A DNA stretch of 22,071 nt from Chrysochromulina tobinii (Eukaryota > Haptophyta > Prymnesiales > Chrysochromulinaceae): positions 1 to 22,071 of the forward strand of contig JWZX01002873.1 in NCBI GenBank assembly GCA_001275005.1, read 5' to 3'. Shown here in pieces: positions 7,566-16,545 of the stretch. The notes beneath the pieces were generated by a model. That model was given only the letters and a program-made list of their open reading frames with translations. It was not told where the DNA came from and did not search any database. How positions within the stretch are numbered: the stretch's first letter is position 1; every line of letters begins with the position of its first letter. Position numbers and translations under genes: made by a program.

Positions 7566-9767
7566 TCATGGGATGGACTCTAAAGGACTCGGAACGGTCG
7601 ACGTTGGACTGACCCGAACAGCCGATGGTGGACTGGTTCCCTTGCGCCGTTGGTACTCTCGGTCAAGCTCCGCGACCTTGGCATCCAACTGCCGCAGACG
7701 GGACGTGTCCTGCTGCTGTGCCACCTGCGTCTTGAGCTTCTCGAGATGCTCGAAGCTGATCTCAGTTGACGCCCTCTGCAACGCCCTCGGGCGGTCAGGG
7801 TCAGCGCTGTTCGCTGAGCCCCCAGGAATGCCGGCAAATACTCCCGCGCCAGTATCTTCCACTCTACTCGATGAGGGAACAAGAGTGGGAGTTCCGGGAC
7901 GCATCGCCTTCATGATCGCCCTCGCCGGGCTCATCGGCCTCGCGACGACTCGTGTCGGCTCCACCTGCTCGGTGAGTGGACTGGCTAGGGCGTCGACATA
8001 AGGCGCCGCATGAGCAGTTTTCGCCCTTTGGAGCGTCGACGGGGTGAGCGCGGCGGCTGCCCCACGTAGGAGGCCACGCAGAGCTGGACGACCTGACTGG
8101 GTGGCGTGTACTTTTGGGCGACCAGTCACCAAGAGCTCGGCTGCGTCGGCGAGGTGGCTGTCGCTGGCTGCGTCCAGTTCGGTAGCTATCGCCACCATCT
8201 CGTCGGCGTCAAGCGCCTGAACCGCGAGCTGCTGCACCGCCGCCGCAGCAACTGCTGCTGCTGCCGCCCGCATCAATCGCTCATGCGATGCCCTGGCTGA
8301 GGCTGAGCGCTCTGCACCATCTGTTGCCTCCGAGCTCCGGGCACAAAGTGGCATGAGCGCCTCGACCCACGCAGAGAATGCGTCGGGGCTAGTTGCACGG
8401 AACTCATGCATTTGCATATCAGCTGTGACGGTAAAGGTCAGCAAGGCTTTTGAGATAGAGATGTACTGCATCGTGCTGAGCAGCACGGACTGGCTCTCCT
8501 TCTCTCGCCGTTCAGTGCTGACGCCGTCGGGCTTGCATGGGTGCCATTCGAGAACCTCGCCGGTGGCGTCGAGACTCAGCACGTGCGGTTGCCACTTCTC
8601 GGAGTAGCCCAAACGTCCCGCGATGCGCTTGCCGACGGGTTGCATCAGAGAGGCCCGCTTCTGCGATTCCTGTGCTTCTCGCTCGATTGAATCGCGCCGT
8701 TGCAGCTCCGTGTAGATCTTCGATTCCGTGCTTCGCCGCGCCTCAATCAGGCGCTTATAGTCTGACGCGCGTTGTACTTGCATCGCCGCCTCCGTAGCTG
8801 CGAGATGCTCCGCCTCCTCCGCCTGCTGTCTTTCGAACCGTGCTATTTGCAGGCGGCGGAACGCCTGCTGCATGATGGCTGCAGCGATGTGCATGCCACG
8901 GGCGATGGCACGCTCGACAGCTGCTTGGTACTCAGTTTCGCACAGTGCAGCGATTCGTTGCTCTCGCATTTGCCTACGTAACTTCCGAGCGGCCATGCCA
9001 CGCGCCCTATTCTGTATACAGGTGACACTCAGCTCACGCTGCCTTTGAGCTGCGGAAAGTTTTGCCCTGTGCAGGCGAAAGCACCGCTGGATTGTTGTCG
9101 TGGCACGTGTCTCACCCCGAGCGATGAGCAGTTGGAGCGCGTTCATGCGCTCCAGCTCGTGCAGCTCAAACAACGTCTCGAGCCGTGCTTGCCAACCGCG
9201 CCATGCGCTCTGCAGCTTAATGGCCGCTCGGCACTTGACTGCCAACCACTCGCGAAAGCACCGCTGGATTGCGCTCGCGGCACGCGTCTCACTACGAGCG
9301 ATGAGAGAGTGGAGCGTCTTCACGCGCCGCAGCCCGTGCAATTTGTCCAGCGCCTCGAGCCTTGCAACGAAATTGTGCCATGCCCGCTGCAGCCTCATGG
9401 CTGCTTGGCACTTGACTGCCAACCGCCGGCGTCCAGCTGCTTGGATTACGAGTAACGCCTTGGTATACGCAGGGATGAACGCAAGCATGGTGAGTATCCA
9501 TCGCCGCGGTTGTGGAACCTCGCCAATCGCCCAGCTGTTAAAGCGCCGAAGTAATCCTGCTGACTCTCGTAGTTCCGCTGGTGATTGAGGACGCAGCGTG
9601 TCGCTGCTTGAGCTGCTTCCGCCTGATGCAGTGTGACCAAAGCTCAGTCGGCGTTTTATAGGGTAAGATGGGCAAGATGTCGCCATCCCGTCACACTTTG
9701 CAGCCGCATTCAGGTGCTCACGAAGCTTGCCGAGCTCCGCCAAGTCGACTCTGCGTACGGTAGCCAT
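7566..9767 (-). CDS. IQ-motif protein with a PH domain
   Basis: The product is 733 residues from the ATG at 9767; an in-frame ATG at 9686 is an alternative and the frame is open further upstream. Residues about 106-316 are helical with repeated IQ-type signatures (AAMRLQRAW, ASAIQRCFRE, AAIKLQSAWRGW, TTIQRCFR, TCIQNRARGMAARK, IMQQAFRRLQ), expected to bind calmodulin or light chains. Two of these blocks are a recent tandem duplication. A coiled-coil stretch follows, then a PH domain at about 388-475: it opens SEKWQPHVLSL, has LEWH in strand 3-4, and ends with FRATSPDAFSAWVEALMPL, including the conserved Trp of the last helix. PH domains bind phosphoinositides or proteins. The C-terminal 250 residues are mostly disordered with a short coiled coil near the end. 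The combination suggests a membrane-associated calmodulin-binding scaffold. Exact family unknown. No intron is needed. Confidence 0.82.
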   Translation of the reverse strand: MATVRRVDLAELGKLREHLNAAAKCDGMATSCPSYPIKRRLSFGHTASGGSSSSSDTLRPQSPAELRESAGLLRRFNSWAIGEVPQPRRWILTMLAFIPAYTKALLVIQAAGRRRLAVKCQAAMRLQRAWHNFVARLEALDKLHGLRRVKTLHSLIARSETRAASAIQRCFREWLAVKCRAAIKLQSAWRGWQARLETLFELHELERMNALQLLIARGETRATTTIQRCFRLHRAKLSAAQRQRELSVTCIQNRARGMAARKLRRQMREQRIAALCETEYQAAVERAIARGMHIAAAIMQQAFRRLQIARFERQQAEEAEHLAATEAAMQVQRASDYKRLIEARRSTESKIYTELQRRDSIEREAQESQKRASLMQPVGKRIAGRLGYSEKWQPHVLSLDATGEVLEWHPCKPDGVSTERREKESQSVLLSTMQYISISKALLTFTVTADMQMHEFRATSPDAFSAWVEALMPLCARSSEATDGAERSASARASHERLMRAAAAAVAAAAVQQLAVQALDADEMVAIATELDAASDSHLADAAELLVTGRPKVHATQSGRPALRGLLRGAAAALTPSTLQRAKTAHAAPYVDALASPLTEQVEPTRVVARPMSPARAIMKAMRPGTPTLVPSSSRVEDTGAGVFAGIPGGSANSADPDRPRALQRASTEISFEHLEKLKTQVAQQQDTSRLRQLDAKVAELDREYQRRKGTSPPSAVRVSPTSTVPSPLESIP
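9069..9422 (-). repeat. Two 177-bp tandem units inside the IQ gene
   Basis: Units 9246-9422 and 9069-9245 each encode 59 residues beginning LAVKC and ending with an IQRCFR block. The protein copies are clearly alignable (LAVKCQAAMRLQ and LAVKCRAAIKLQ; SLIARSETRA and LLIARGETRA) and the DNA is also similar, so this is an in-frame exon-internal duplication that doubled an IQ module. Confidence 0.85.
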
Positions 9768-10205
9768 GGATACCGTATGATACCGGCGGCACTCGAGGCT
9801 CCGAGTCTCCAAATCAGTACTGACATAAGGGGCTACACGTCGACGTTTGACGCGGGAATCCCTCTCCGCGCTCTCAAGTGTGCTCTGTACCGGTCGGAGT
9901 GCGGGCATAGTGGCGCATCCCTGAAGTGTGAAGTCTCTGGATCCTCGTCTCGCCCACTTCCGTTTTACACCCCTTTAACACTTATCCCCGGGCGCACTTA
10001 TTTTTTGATCTAGAAGCGGGGGACCTTCTCACATCTCACTATTCACAATTCAGGCAATTACCTCACATCGGGCCTTGAACAGAATGATGAACACTGTGAA
10101 TCCGCGCACGCCGCACCCTTATGAGTAATTTGCCTAATCCCGCACCGCGCCACCCGACGTGACAGTCCGCACTGACAGTCTTCCAGACACGCCTGACCTC
10201 CAAGC
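9768..10205. other. Spacer with promoter of IQ gene and 3' end of SelU gene
   Basis: About 440 bases. The first part should carry the promoter and leader of the IQ/PH gene, the second part the 3' UTR of the selenouridine synthase gene. A relatively AT-rich patch (about 9960-10060) stands out against the GC-rich background. No gene or RNA structure is supported. Confidence 0.45.
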
Positions 10206-12362
10206 TCAGTTAAAGCTCTCAGGGACCGACTTGACATTAGATTCCAGATCGTCTGAGCGCGCGCGCGGCACCACTCGCCATTCCCGGACGGCCGCGAGCA
10301 CCCTCGTCGCATCCGCTGCTCGGCCCGCCTCATCGCAGCTCACCTCGAGCACATGATGTCGCCGGCTGGAGCGGGCGTACTCGTCGTACAGGGCGTCGTA
10401 GTACTCGAGGGCGCTGTCCGCCACGGCTGCGTAGTCGCCCCGTGCGAGCTGCTCAAGCGCCGCTGCGGTCGCCGCGCCGCCGCGCCGCTTGCAAAGGCTC
10501 TCGATGGCCGACGCGAGCTCGGCAACAGTCGAGGCGCCCACGCTGGCCTTGCCGCCGGGCTCTTCGATGGCGCTCACGGCCGCGCTCACGGCCTCGGAGC
10601 CGCCGAGGGCCTCGGTGAATGCCGCCGGTGCAGCGCCCTGGGTCGCATACATGGCAACGAGGTGCCGGACGCGCGCTGCTCGAGGCACGTTGAGGAGCAC
10701 CAGAAGCTCGGGCGCTCGCAAGCAGCTGAAGAGCCGCGCAGGCACAAGGCATGAGCCAACATGGCGTCCTTCGTGCTCGACCCACAACGCACGCGATGCG
10801 TCTGCGCGCCGCCATGCGAGCGCCACAAGATTCTCGAACATCTCGTTGCTGGGCTGCGGCCGAACCTGGCCGACGCGCCCGAACGCAGATCCCATGTGCT
10901 CAGCAAGGCCCTCGAGGTCAAGCACCTGCTCACCCATGTCTTTGAGCGCGTGGAGCAAGGCCGTCTTGCCCGAGCCTGTGCGCCCGCCCAGCACGCAGAG
11001 CGGTGCGAGCGGGCGCTCGTGAGGGAGTGACTCGGAAAGGCTCGGCGTCGGGCACGGCAGGTTGTGGTGAGCGGGAGTGCCAGCGCCCCCCTTCCTGTTG
11101 CCCTCGCTATCATCCTCTCCAAGGTCGGCGTCGCCGCCGGCGTCCGCCTGTGATCCCGGCGCCCGTGCGAGCCGGTCCGCGAGCTCGGTCAGCCGTTGGG
11201 CCTCCTTGGAGCGCTTGGTGGACGGCTCAATGCAAGAGGCGAGCTCCAGTGCCGCCGCGGCCTCGGATGGCCGTCCAAGCGCCTCGAGCGCCTCTGCCCG
11301 CAGCTCGTGTAACTGCAGTACGGTGCGCGCCTCACCCGCTGCGTGGCCCGCGAGCACCTGCACCGCCTGCAGCGCCTCATCGTAGCAGCGCAGCGCTCCG
11401 CCAAAATCGCGCTGCCGTGCGAGGCACACGCCGACCATCCAAAGGCAGTGAGAACGCCGCGGGTGTCCGCCAACTAGCGCGCAGGCGTAGGCATGCGCCG
11501 CCGCCTCCCAGTCGCCCGCGTCCTTTGCCGCCTTAGCACGCGTAAAGTACTCGCCGTACGTGATTGTCGCACTGCCACCACCACACTCAGAGCTGCCTAA
11601 CGCCGTGCCAAACACGGTGAGAGCCGGAAGCAGCGAAGCCGTGGCCGAAGCCTTGGTGTCCTCTGTCGATGGTGCCGTGGCCGCCGCCGCAGCATCCTCG
11701 ACGAGCGCATCCATGCCGGGCGCACCCCCGGCCAGCGAGGCGGCAACCCGCGCAGCCAACGTGCGCTTCCTTTCTGCGATGTCCTCAGGCTCCACAGCGG
11801 CCGCGAGGCTCTGCGAGTGCATCAAGTTCTGCACCCAAGAGCGGAAGGCACGGTAACCGCCGTCGAGCGCCGATGCATCGTAGCCGCACAGATTGAGAAG
11901 CCAGCAGACGGACGACGAACGCATCCCACCACGCCAGCAGTAGACGAGCACGACGCTGCCCGGTTGCGCGCCAAGATCCTGCACGCGCTGCACCATGGAC
12001 GCAAGCTTCGGTCCGACAAGTGAGAGCCCAAGTTGGATGGCCGCAAATCGGCCGCTGTGCTTGTAAGAGAGCCCCACCTGGGCGCGCTCTGAGTCATCGA
12101 AGAGCGGCAAAGAGCTCGCACCGGGCACATGACCACGAGCATACTCAGCAGGCGAGCGTACGTCAAGCAACAGCACGTGTGCTGGCTCTGGACCTGCTAC
12201 TGGCGCAGCAGCCTCTACTGCGCCATTCCGTACCGCGGACTCGCTTCCAGGCACTTCAGAAGGTATGTCTGCGTAGACGCGGCGTAGAAACGTGCGCAGC
12301 GGCAGCTTGGGTGCCGCCGAGGTGGCGTTCGGTGCGACGCCGAGCGCGGGGTTAGAGTCCAT
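10206..12362 (-). CDS. selU: tRNA 2-selenouridine synthase with TPR-like insertion
   Basis: The product is 718 residues from the ATG at 12362. The family enzyme (SelU/MnmH/YbbB) replaces sulfur by selenium in 2-thiouridine at wobble position 34 of certain tRNAs, using selenophosphate. Residues about 61-178 are the rhodanese-like domain: LLDVRSPAEYARGHVPGA, then SYKHSGRFAAIQLG, and VYCWRGGMRSSS with the expected catalytic Cys142. Residues about 455 onward are the P-loop domain: Walker A GGRTGSGKT (459-467), DLEGLAEHMGSAFG (482-495), QPSNEMFE and WVEHEGRHVG, all matching the family pattern. Bacterial members are about 360 residues; here roughly 270 residues separate the two domains. The middle of that insert (about 268-400) looks like two to three TPR helices (TRAKAAKDAGDWEAAAHAY, GVCLARQRDFGGALRCYDEA, LRAEALEALGRPSEAAAALE). 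No intron or frameshift is needed. Confidence 0.93.
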   Translation of the reverse strand: MDSNPALGVAPNATSAAPKLPLRTFLRRVYADIPSEVPGSESAVRNGAVEAAAPVAGPEPAHVLLLDVRSPAEYARGHVPGASSLPLFDDSERAQVGLSYKHSGRFAAIQLGLSLVGPKLASMVQRVQDLGAQPGSVVLVYCWRGGMRSSSVCWLLNLCGYDASALDGGYRAFRSWVQNLMHSQSLAAAVEPEDIAERKRTLAARVAASLAGGAPGMDALVEDAAAAATAPSTEDTKASATASLLPALTVFGTALGSSECGGGSATITYGEYFTRAKAAKDAGDWEAAAHAYACALVGGHPRRSHCLWMVGVCLARQRDFGGALRCYDEALQAVQVLAGHAAGEARTVLQLHELRAEALEALGRPSEAAAALELASCIEPSTKRSKEAQRLTELADRLARAPGSQADAGGDADLGEDDSEGNRKGGAGTPAHHNLPCPTPSLSESLPHERPLAPLCVLGGRTGSGKTALLHALKDMGEQVLDLEGLAEHMGSAFGRVGQVRPQPSNEMFENLVALAWRRADASRALWVEHEGRHVGSCLVPARLFSCLRAPELLVLLNVPRAARVRHLVAMYATQGAAPAAFTEALGGSEAVSAAVSAIEEPGGKASVGASTVAELASAIESLCKRRGGAATAAALEQLARGDYAAVADSALEYYDALYDEYARSSRRHHVLEVSCDEAGRAADATRVLAAVREWRVVPRARSDDLESNVKSVPESFN

Positions 12363-13096
12363 CGACTTCGTCCCCTGTGCTGCTGAGTTTTGTGAGACGA
12401 GTTATAAAACATTGGCTGTGAAACACACGTCGACTCTGGACAGACTCCGCTGGTGCTGTTCAAAACAACGAAAAAAATAAAACAACACCACGGTCCCCCA
12501 CGCGTTTTGCGCGAGCGCGCGCAGCACGGCGCCTGACGTGGCTTTGGGGGGGGGGGTCCAGGGTTCCTCGAGCCATGACAATGGAAAACAGCTGAAAAAC
12601 GCTGGGAATCATGTGTAAACTGTAATCGCGCGATCCGGTGTCCTGGGAGTTCCTGGGAGCCCTGGGTGTCGAATTACAACCTTAACCATGCGCATTGGCT
12701 GTGAATTGTCATAGGAATGCTGTGGAGTTGATCGTCAATCAGTTTCGTCGCGGACGTCCCCCTGCGGGCCGCGCTCAGGGCCGCTCACCTCACCATCCCA
12801 ATCATCTTGGATACGATAGGGGGGAAGTAAGTACAAACCGTCTACTAATAAATAGAAAATCAAAGTACAACACTATACGGGTACTATACATCTGCACTGT
12901 TCATCCGCAGGTGTTACAGGTGCAGTTGAGAAGGGGAAAGAGCGTCTGCGTAACCGCTTCGCTCAGACCGCCAGTTCCAGCCCACGGCAAAGTTTGCAGC
13001 TTCTCAGCCTGAGGAGCGCAAGGAGCGAGATAATCAGGCTGTGGTCAGGCGCGGGTGACGCTAGCTTCCAGGGTGAGCGGGCAACGGCACTGGGTG
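12363..13096. other. Spacer between SelU and NXPE-like genes
   Basis: About 730 bases without a supported gene. The left part should be the SelU promoter: it is less GC-rich just upstream of the ATG and contains a run of eleven or more G near 12545-12556. A short direct repeat of TCCTGGGAG lies at about 12640-12660. The right part should be the 3' UTR of the minus-strand SGNH gene. The frames here are short and lack domain features. Confidence 0.45.
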
Positions 13097-15565
13097 CTAG
13101 GCCATGTGGGTCCCCAGCAACACGGGTTCGACGTTCGAGCCGCTGTCTCGTACGGCGGACGATGTTCTGCCCTCGGCGTCGTTCGTTATGGTCGCATTCC
13201 GTCCCCATTCTGGTCTGCCCACGCCGCCATTCATTCGGTACAAAGCACATCGCCCTGCCTTCTGACGCTCGTCGAATTTCTCCGCCCCTGCCCCGCACGC
13301 GTCGAAGTGCGTAGGGTCCTTGGGGAAGCACGTGTCTGTGGAGCAAGGCATTAAGTGATCAGCGCATATACCATCGACGGGTGTGCGTGGGCACGCTCGT
13401 GGGCGACACGCTGGCCGTGGTAGCGTCGCGGTGAGCACCGCGATGGGCGTCGCGGCGGGCGCATAGGCAGGCTGGGTGCACGCGGGTGCTTGCTGGCCAG
13501 CAACACGGCCATGGCGGGCTACTATCGTCTATCCACCCACCTGGAGCATTGAAGGTCATGAGGGCGGGATCTTCCCAGATGAGGACCCCCATCGGTGCGA
13601 AGAGTTCTCTTGCCGCCTGATTGAGCTTCTCAATCAGTGGCGTGTAGGTAGCAGGGAAGGCCAAATCCCTGCACAGCGAAACGGACGTGCGGGCCGCCCG
13701 GGCCGCCACAGCCGCTTCCGCCTTGTCCACACTGCCCTGACTGGAGTTCAGAGCTCGCTCAGAATAGTCTCTGAGATCAGCCTGCAAGGGAGAGGTGAAG
13801 GCTCTCGGGTAGGTGGTCTGCTTCCACACAAAGGTGGCCGTCGGATTTCGTTGCCTCACGGTGCTCAGCACCCTCGCGAGCTTACGCAGATGATACTGGT
13901 ACGTGAGGAGCGGAGCAATGCGATGGCGCACGTTGGAACCTCCCAAAATGCTGGTGTCGTGCAGGCCTGACTGGAACACAACGATCGTGTTGTTCGCCCG
14001 CGTAAGGAGTCTCTCGAGGACCTCGCCGTCCGGATCAGTGCTGCCGAACAGATTGAGCAGCCCTTGGCGCGGTGGGAGACCGGTAGAGGGTGAGAACGCC
14101 ACCACTGCCTGCGATGGCAGCGTCCCCGTCGCCCAGTTGAAGACGGCGCATTGCTTGCCCCCTCCGAGGGCGCTGCATATGTCGAGGAATGTGCCGGCGG
14201 AGACGGAGTCACCGAGGAGCACAAGGCGGCGGCGGCCGAGGCAAGTGCGAATCGCCAAGCCGTCGAAACACGCGGACGAAGCGCGGCAGCCCCAGGGCAC
14301 CCAGTGCATTTGGTCCCCTCGCAGCGCGGCTGCGCCCTCTTTGGCGGGGTCTAGACCGGCGTTGCGACAAGCTTCGGAGGACAGCCACCGCCCTTGCGAG
14401 CCAGGCGGGCAGCAGCGCGCACCATGATCCGAATTAGGCTCGAAAGTATCGACCTCCGTGCTGCGATTCGGCACAATGCGGAGAGGTGTGCCGCCGAGCA
14501 GTGGGACGAGTCGCCAAGGGTAGAAAGATGACCATCCACCATGCAGCTGCTGGCCGTGCGCGTGTAGCTTGTAGGTTGCGGCGATGGCCGCAGTACACCG
14601 CAGCGGGTCCTCAGCGGAAGGACACTGCGGAAGGTGCTGCTTCTGCTGTTCCAGCGCCTCGAGTGTGATGTACTTGATATTGGGCACGAGGTGCGGACTC
14701 GGCAGCGCATGGGCGCAGGCGCGGAAGCTCTGAGATTGGACATCCCAATACGAGACGCGCGTCTGCGATGTGCCACAAGGGAGCAGGCAGGCAAGAGGAC
14801 TTGACGTCAGCGCAATGAGCGTACCACTCGGTGAGCAGAAATCGTATCGGCGAGCGGAGAGGCATTGTGGGCGCAGGTGTGGCCATGTCGGTGATGTGCA
14901 AGGTGGAGGAAGCGCTGCGGCCGCACCTGATTCCACGAGTGCTCGAGAGACCACGACGGATCCGCCCGCGTCCACCAAAGCGAAACAGAGACGCCCACGG
15001 TGAGATTCGTCTCAAATAACAAGTGCGGGAGACGCGCCACGTACCGGCCATCCCCGAGGTCCTTTGCAGGTGCCCTCCATACCATCTTCAGCGCCCTCAC
15101 CTTCTCCTGACTCTGCCCGTGATGGAAGTCCCATCCACGTACTTCAACCACCCAAGCATCTCCACCCGTTGTCTTGCGTTCACATACCTTGCTGTGGCTG
15201 TAAATGTAAAGATCCTCAGAGTGTGCAGCACTCGCAACGACAGCAACTTTTGATGCTGCAGCATCAGAAGCACAAGCGGAGCAGTTTCTTGTGGCCAGAG
15301 CCTGGGCGCAATCTGCGTTGCCCATGCGCGTGGAAGTGTTGAGTAATGAATGCATTGTTGACATAGCGTAAAACCCGCGTGCGACCTGCGAACGTTTTGA
15401 CACTTTGGAGCTTGAGCGTGTGGGGTGGCTTGGGCGCCGAGGTCCGCTTTCCATTAAGCTTTCCATGCTTTCGTGCGTGACGGCGAAAGACGCGCACTTC
15501 GCGGGCAAATGTGCTTCTGGGCCGTATTCACATGTTCTGCCCGATTTGGCATGTACAGTATGCAT
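13097..15565 (-). CDS. Filamin/Ig-like plus SGNH (NXPE/PC-esterase-like) protein, three exons
   Basis: My model joins three exons: 14927-15565, 13541-14762 and 13097-13335, giving 699 residues. Exon 1 ends in a filamin/Ig-like domain (TGGDAWVVEVRGWDF, then DLGDGRYVARLPHLLFETNLTV). Exon 2 holds the SGNH core: LVLLGDSVSAG (about residues 393-403, Ser of GDSV as nucleophile) and VVFQSGLHD (about 474-482). Exon 3 supplies the missing DxxH pair, Asp627 and His630, in KDPTHFD. This order, Ig-like then SGNH, is that of NXPE-family and related PC-esterase proteins, which act on glycans in the secretory pathway. Both introns are GT-AG and both restore the frame; the second keeps a split Asp codon. Weak points: no signal peptide is visible, so an upstream exon may be missing, and the last 60 residues after the DxxH motif are not family-like, so the 3' end is uncertain. 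An ATG at 15364 is an alternative start. Confidence 0.7.
13336..13540 (-). other. Predicted intron 2 of the SGNH gene (205 bp)
   Basis: The donor reads CCAG/GTGGGT and the acceptor CTCCACAG/ACACG, preceded by a pyrimidine-containing stretch and a possible branch site (CTTAAT). Without splicing the frame runs to a stop at 13359 through Arg/His/Thr-rich sequence and lacks the catalytic DxxH. With splicing it enters a new frame that reads DTCFPKDPTHFD. A second acceptor ending at 13411 also keeps frame but adds about 25 atypical residues. Confidence 0.6.
14763..14926 (-). other. Predicted intron 1 of the SGNH gene (164 bp)
   Basis: The donor is AATCAG/GTGCGG and the acceptor CATCGCAG/ACGCG, preceded by a clear C/T-rich tract. 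Removal joins two long minus-strand frames exactly between codons, giving SLEHSWNQ then TRVSYWDV, and restores one continuous protein. Unspliced, the upstream frame reaches a stop at about 14807. Confidence 0.72.
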
Positions 15566-15928
15566 TGTGGCTGGGCATGCTCATGTATGGCATACATTGT
15601 AATGGTTTCCCCCGCCCGCCGGCGCAACTAACTAGCTCACGCCGAGCTGTTGCGCCTGCCGCCCTTGACGTTGGAGGTAGATTAACAATGTCCAGCCGGC
15701 GAACTATGTCCAGCGTTTTGACCGTTGTCGCCTGTTTTCGGACGCGTCTGCCCCCACACCCCGCTCCCCGGGGGGACGCGCGAACGGAAGTGCTCTCGCG
15801 ACTCGGAACTGCTCGCGTCGTCTGCTCCGCGCTCCGCACCTCCCACGTCAATATAAAACTGTACATGTACAAGAATGTATGTCACAATAACATAGAAGCT
15901 GGTCGCACCAGAGTCTACGACCAACACG
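15566..15928. other. Spacer, no supported gene
   Basis: About 360 bases between the start of the SGNH gene model and the stop of the acidic-tail membrane protein gene. A 114-codon minus frame crosses it but overlaps the SGNH gene start and is Arg/Thr/Ser-rich without domain character. This is also where a missing signal-peptide exon of the SGNH gene could lie, but I could not identify one. Confidence 0.4.
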
Positions 15929-16378
15929 CTATGAGGCGGCCGGCGGCGCCACGTCCTGTTCCTCCTCATCCTCGTCTTCGCCCTCGTCCTCCTTCTCCTC
16001 GTCGTCGCGCGGCCGGAAGTCATCCTCTGCCGCGGGCGTCACCTTATATGGGTCCTCGCCCTGCTGCTGCCGCCGTTGCTGCACCACTTTCATACCGACG
16101 CAGCACAGCAGCGCTATGAACACCATCACGAGCGTCAGCAGCCCGCCTATGGCGTTATTGGAGAGTGTGAGCCGGGAACGGGCCCGATATTGTCGGCGAC
16201 ATATGACGGGATAAGACGGGATCTGAAAATCTACGACGGTAAATCGGATGAGAGATGACCAGATGAGAGATGTCGCGGCTATGTCGCGGCAAGTGCGCGC
16301 AGCCCGCAGCGGCCAGCGGCCAGTCGACGCGGTGCCAACCTGCCATGAATATGCCATCTTCGATCTTGCCATGCCCAT
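15929..16378 (-). CDS. Small single-pass membrane protein with acidic tail
   Basis: The product is 149 residues from the ATG at 16378; further ATGs at 16372 and 16357 are alternatives, and the frame remains open upstream. I do not recognise the family. Residues near 77-97 form one strong hydrophobic segment (GGLLTLVMVFIALLCCVGM), flanked on the N side by basic residues (RRQYRARSR) and on the C side by KVVQQRRQQQ. The C-terminal 40 residues are strongly acidic (runs of Asp/Glu) and end in VAPPAAS. The N-terminal 60 residues look less protein-like, so the true start or an upstream intron is uncertain. The gene follows the NMNAT-PARG gene on the same strand with about 170 bases between them. Confidence 0.5.
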   Translation of the reverse strand: MGMARSKMAYSWQVGTASTGRWPLRAARTCRDIAATSLIWSSLIRFTVVDFQIPSYPVICRRQYRARSRLTLSNNAIGGLLTLVMVFIALLCCVGMKVVQQRRQQQGEDPYKVTPAAEDDFRPRDDEEKEDEGEDEDEEEQDVAPPAAS

Positions 16379-16545
16379 TTGATTCCGTACGGCTGTGACC
16401 TGGGTGGGTGGGTGACCGCTAGAGCGCCGGCTGTGTGGAGCGTGGAGGCGTCTGACTGTCTGTGGCCGCGTGGGGTTGCTCTCCGCGGTGTGTGGGCGTG
16501 TGGATGCAGTCAGGTGTATGGGCTCGGTGACACGGTGGGGGGGAG

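Noticed and set aside
13110-13150. tRNA T-loop-like GGTTCGA
   Set aside because: No matching acceptor stem, anticodon arm or D-arm could be found around it, and it lies in the predicted coding exon 3.
13359-13540. Unspliced C-terminus of the SGNH protein
   Set aside because: It is Arg/His/Thr-rich, has no DxxH motif, and begins exactly at a good splice donor; an intron explains it better.
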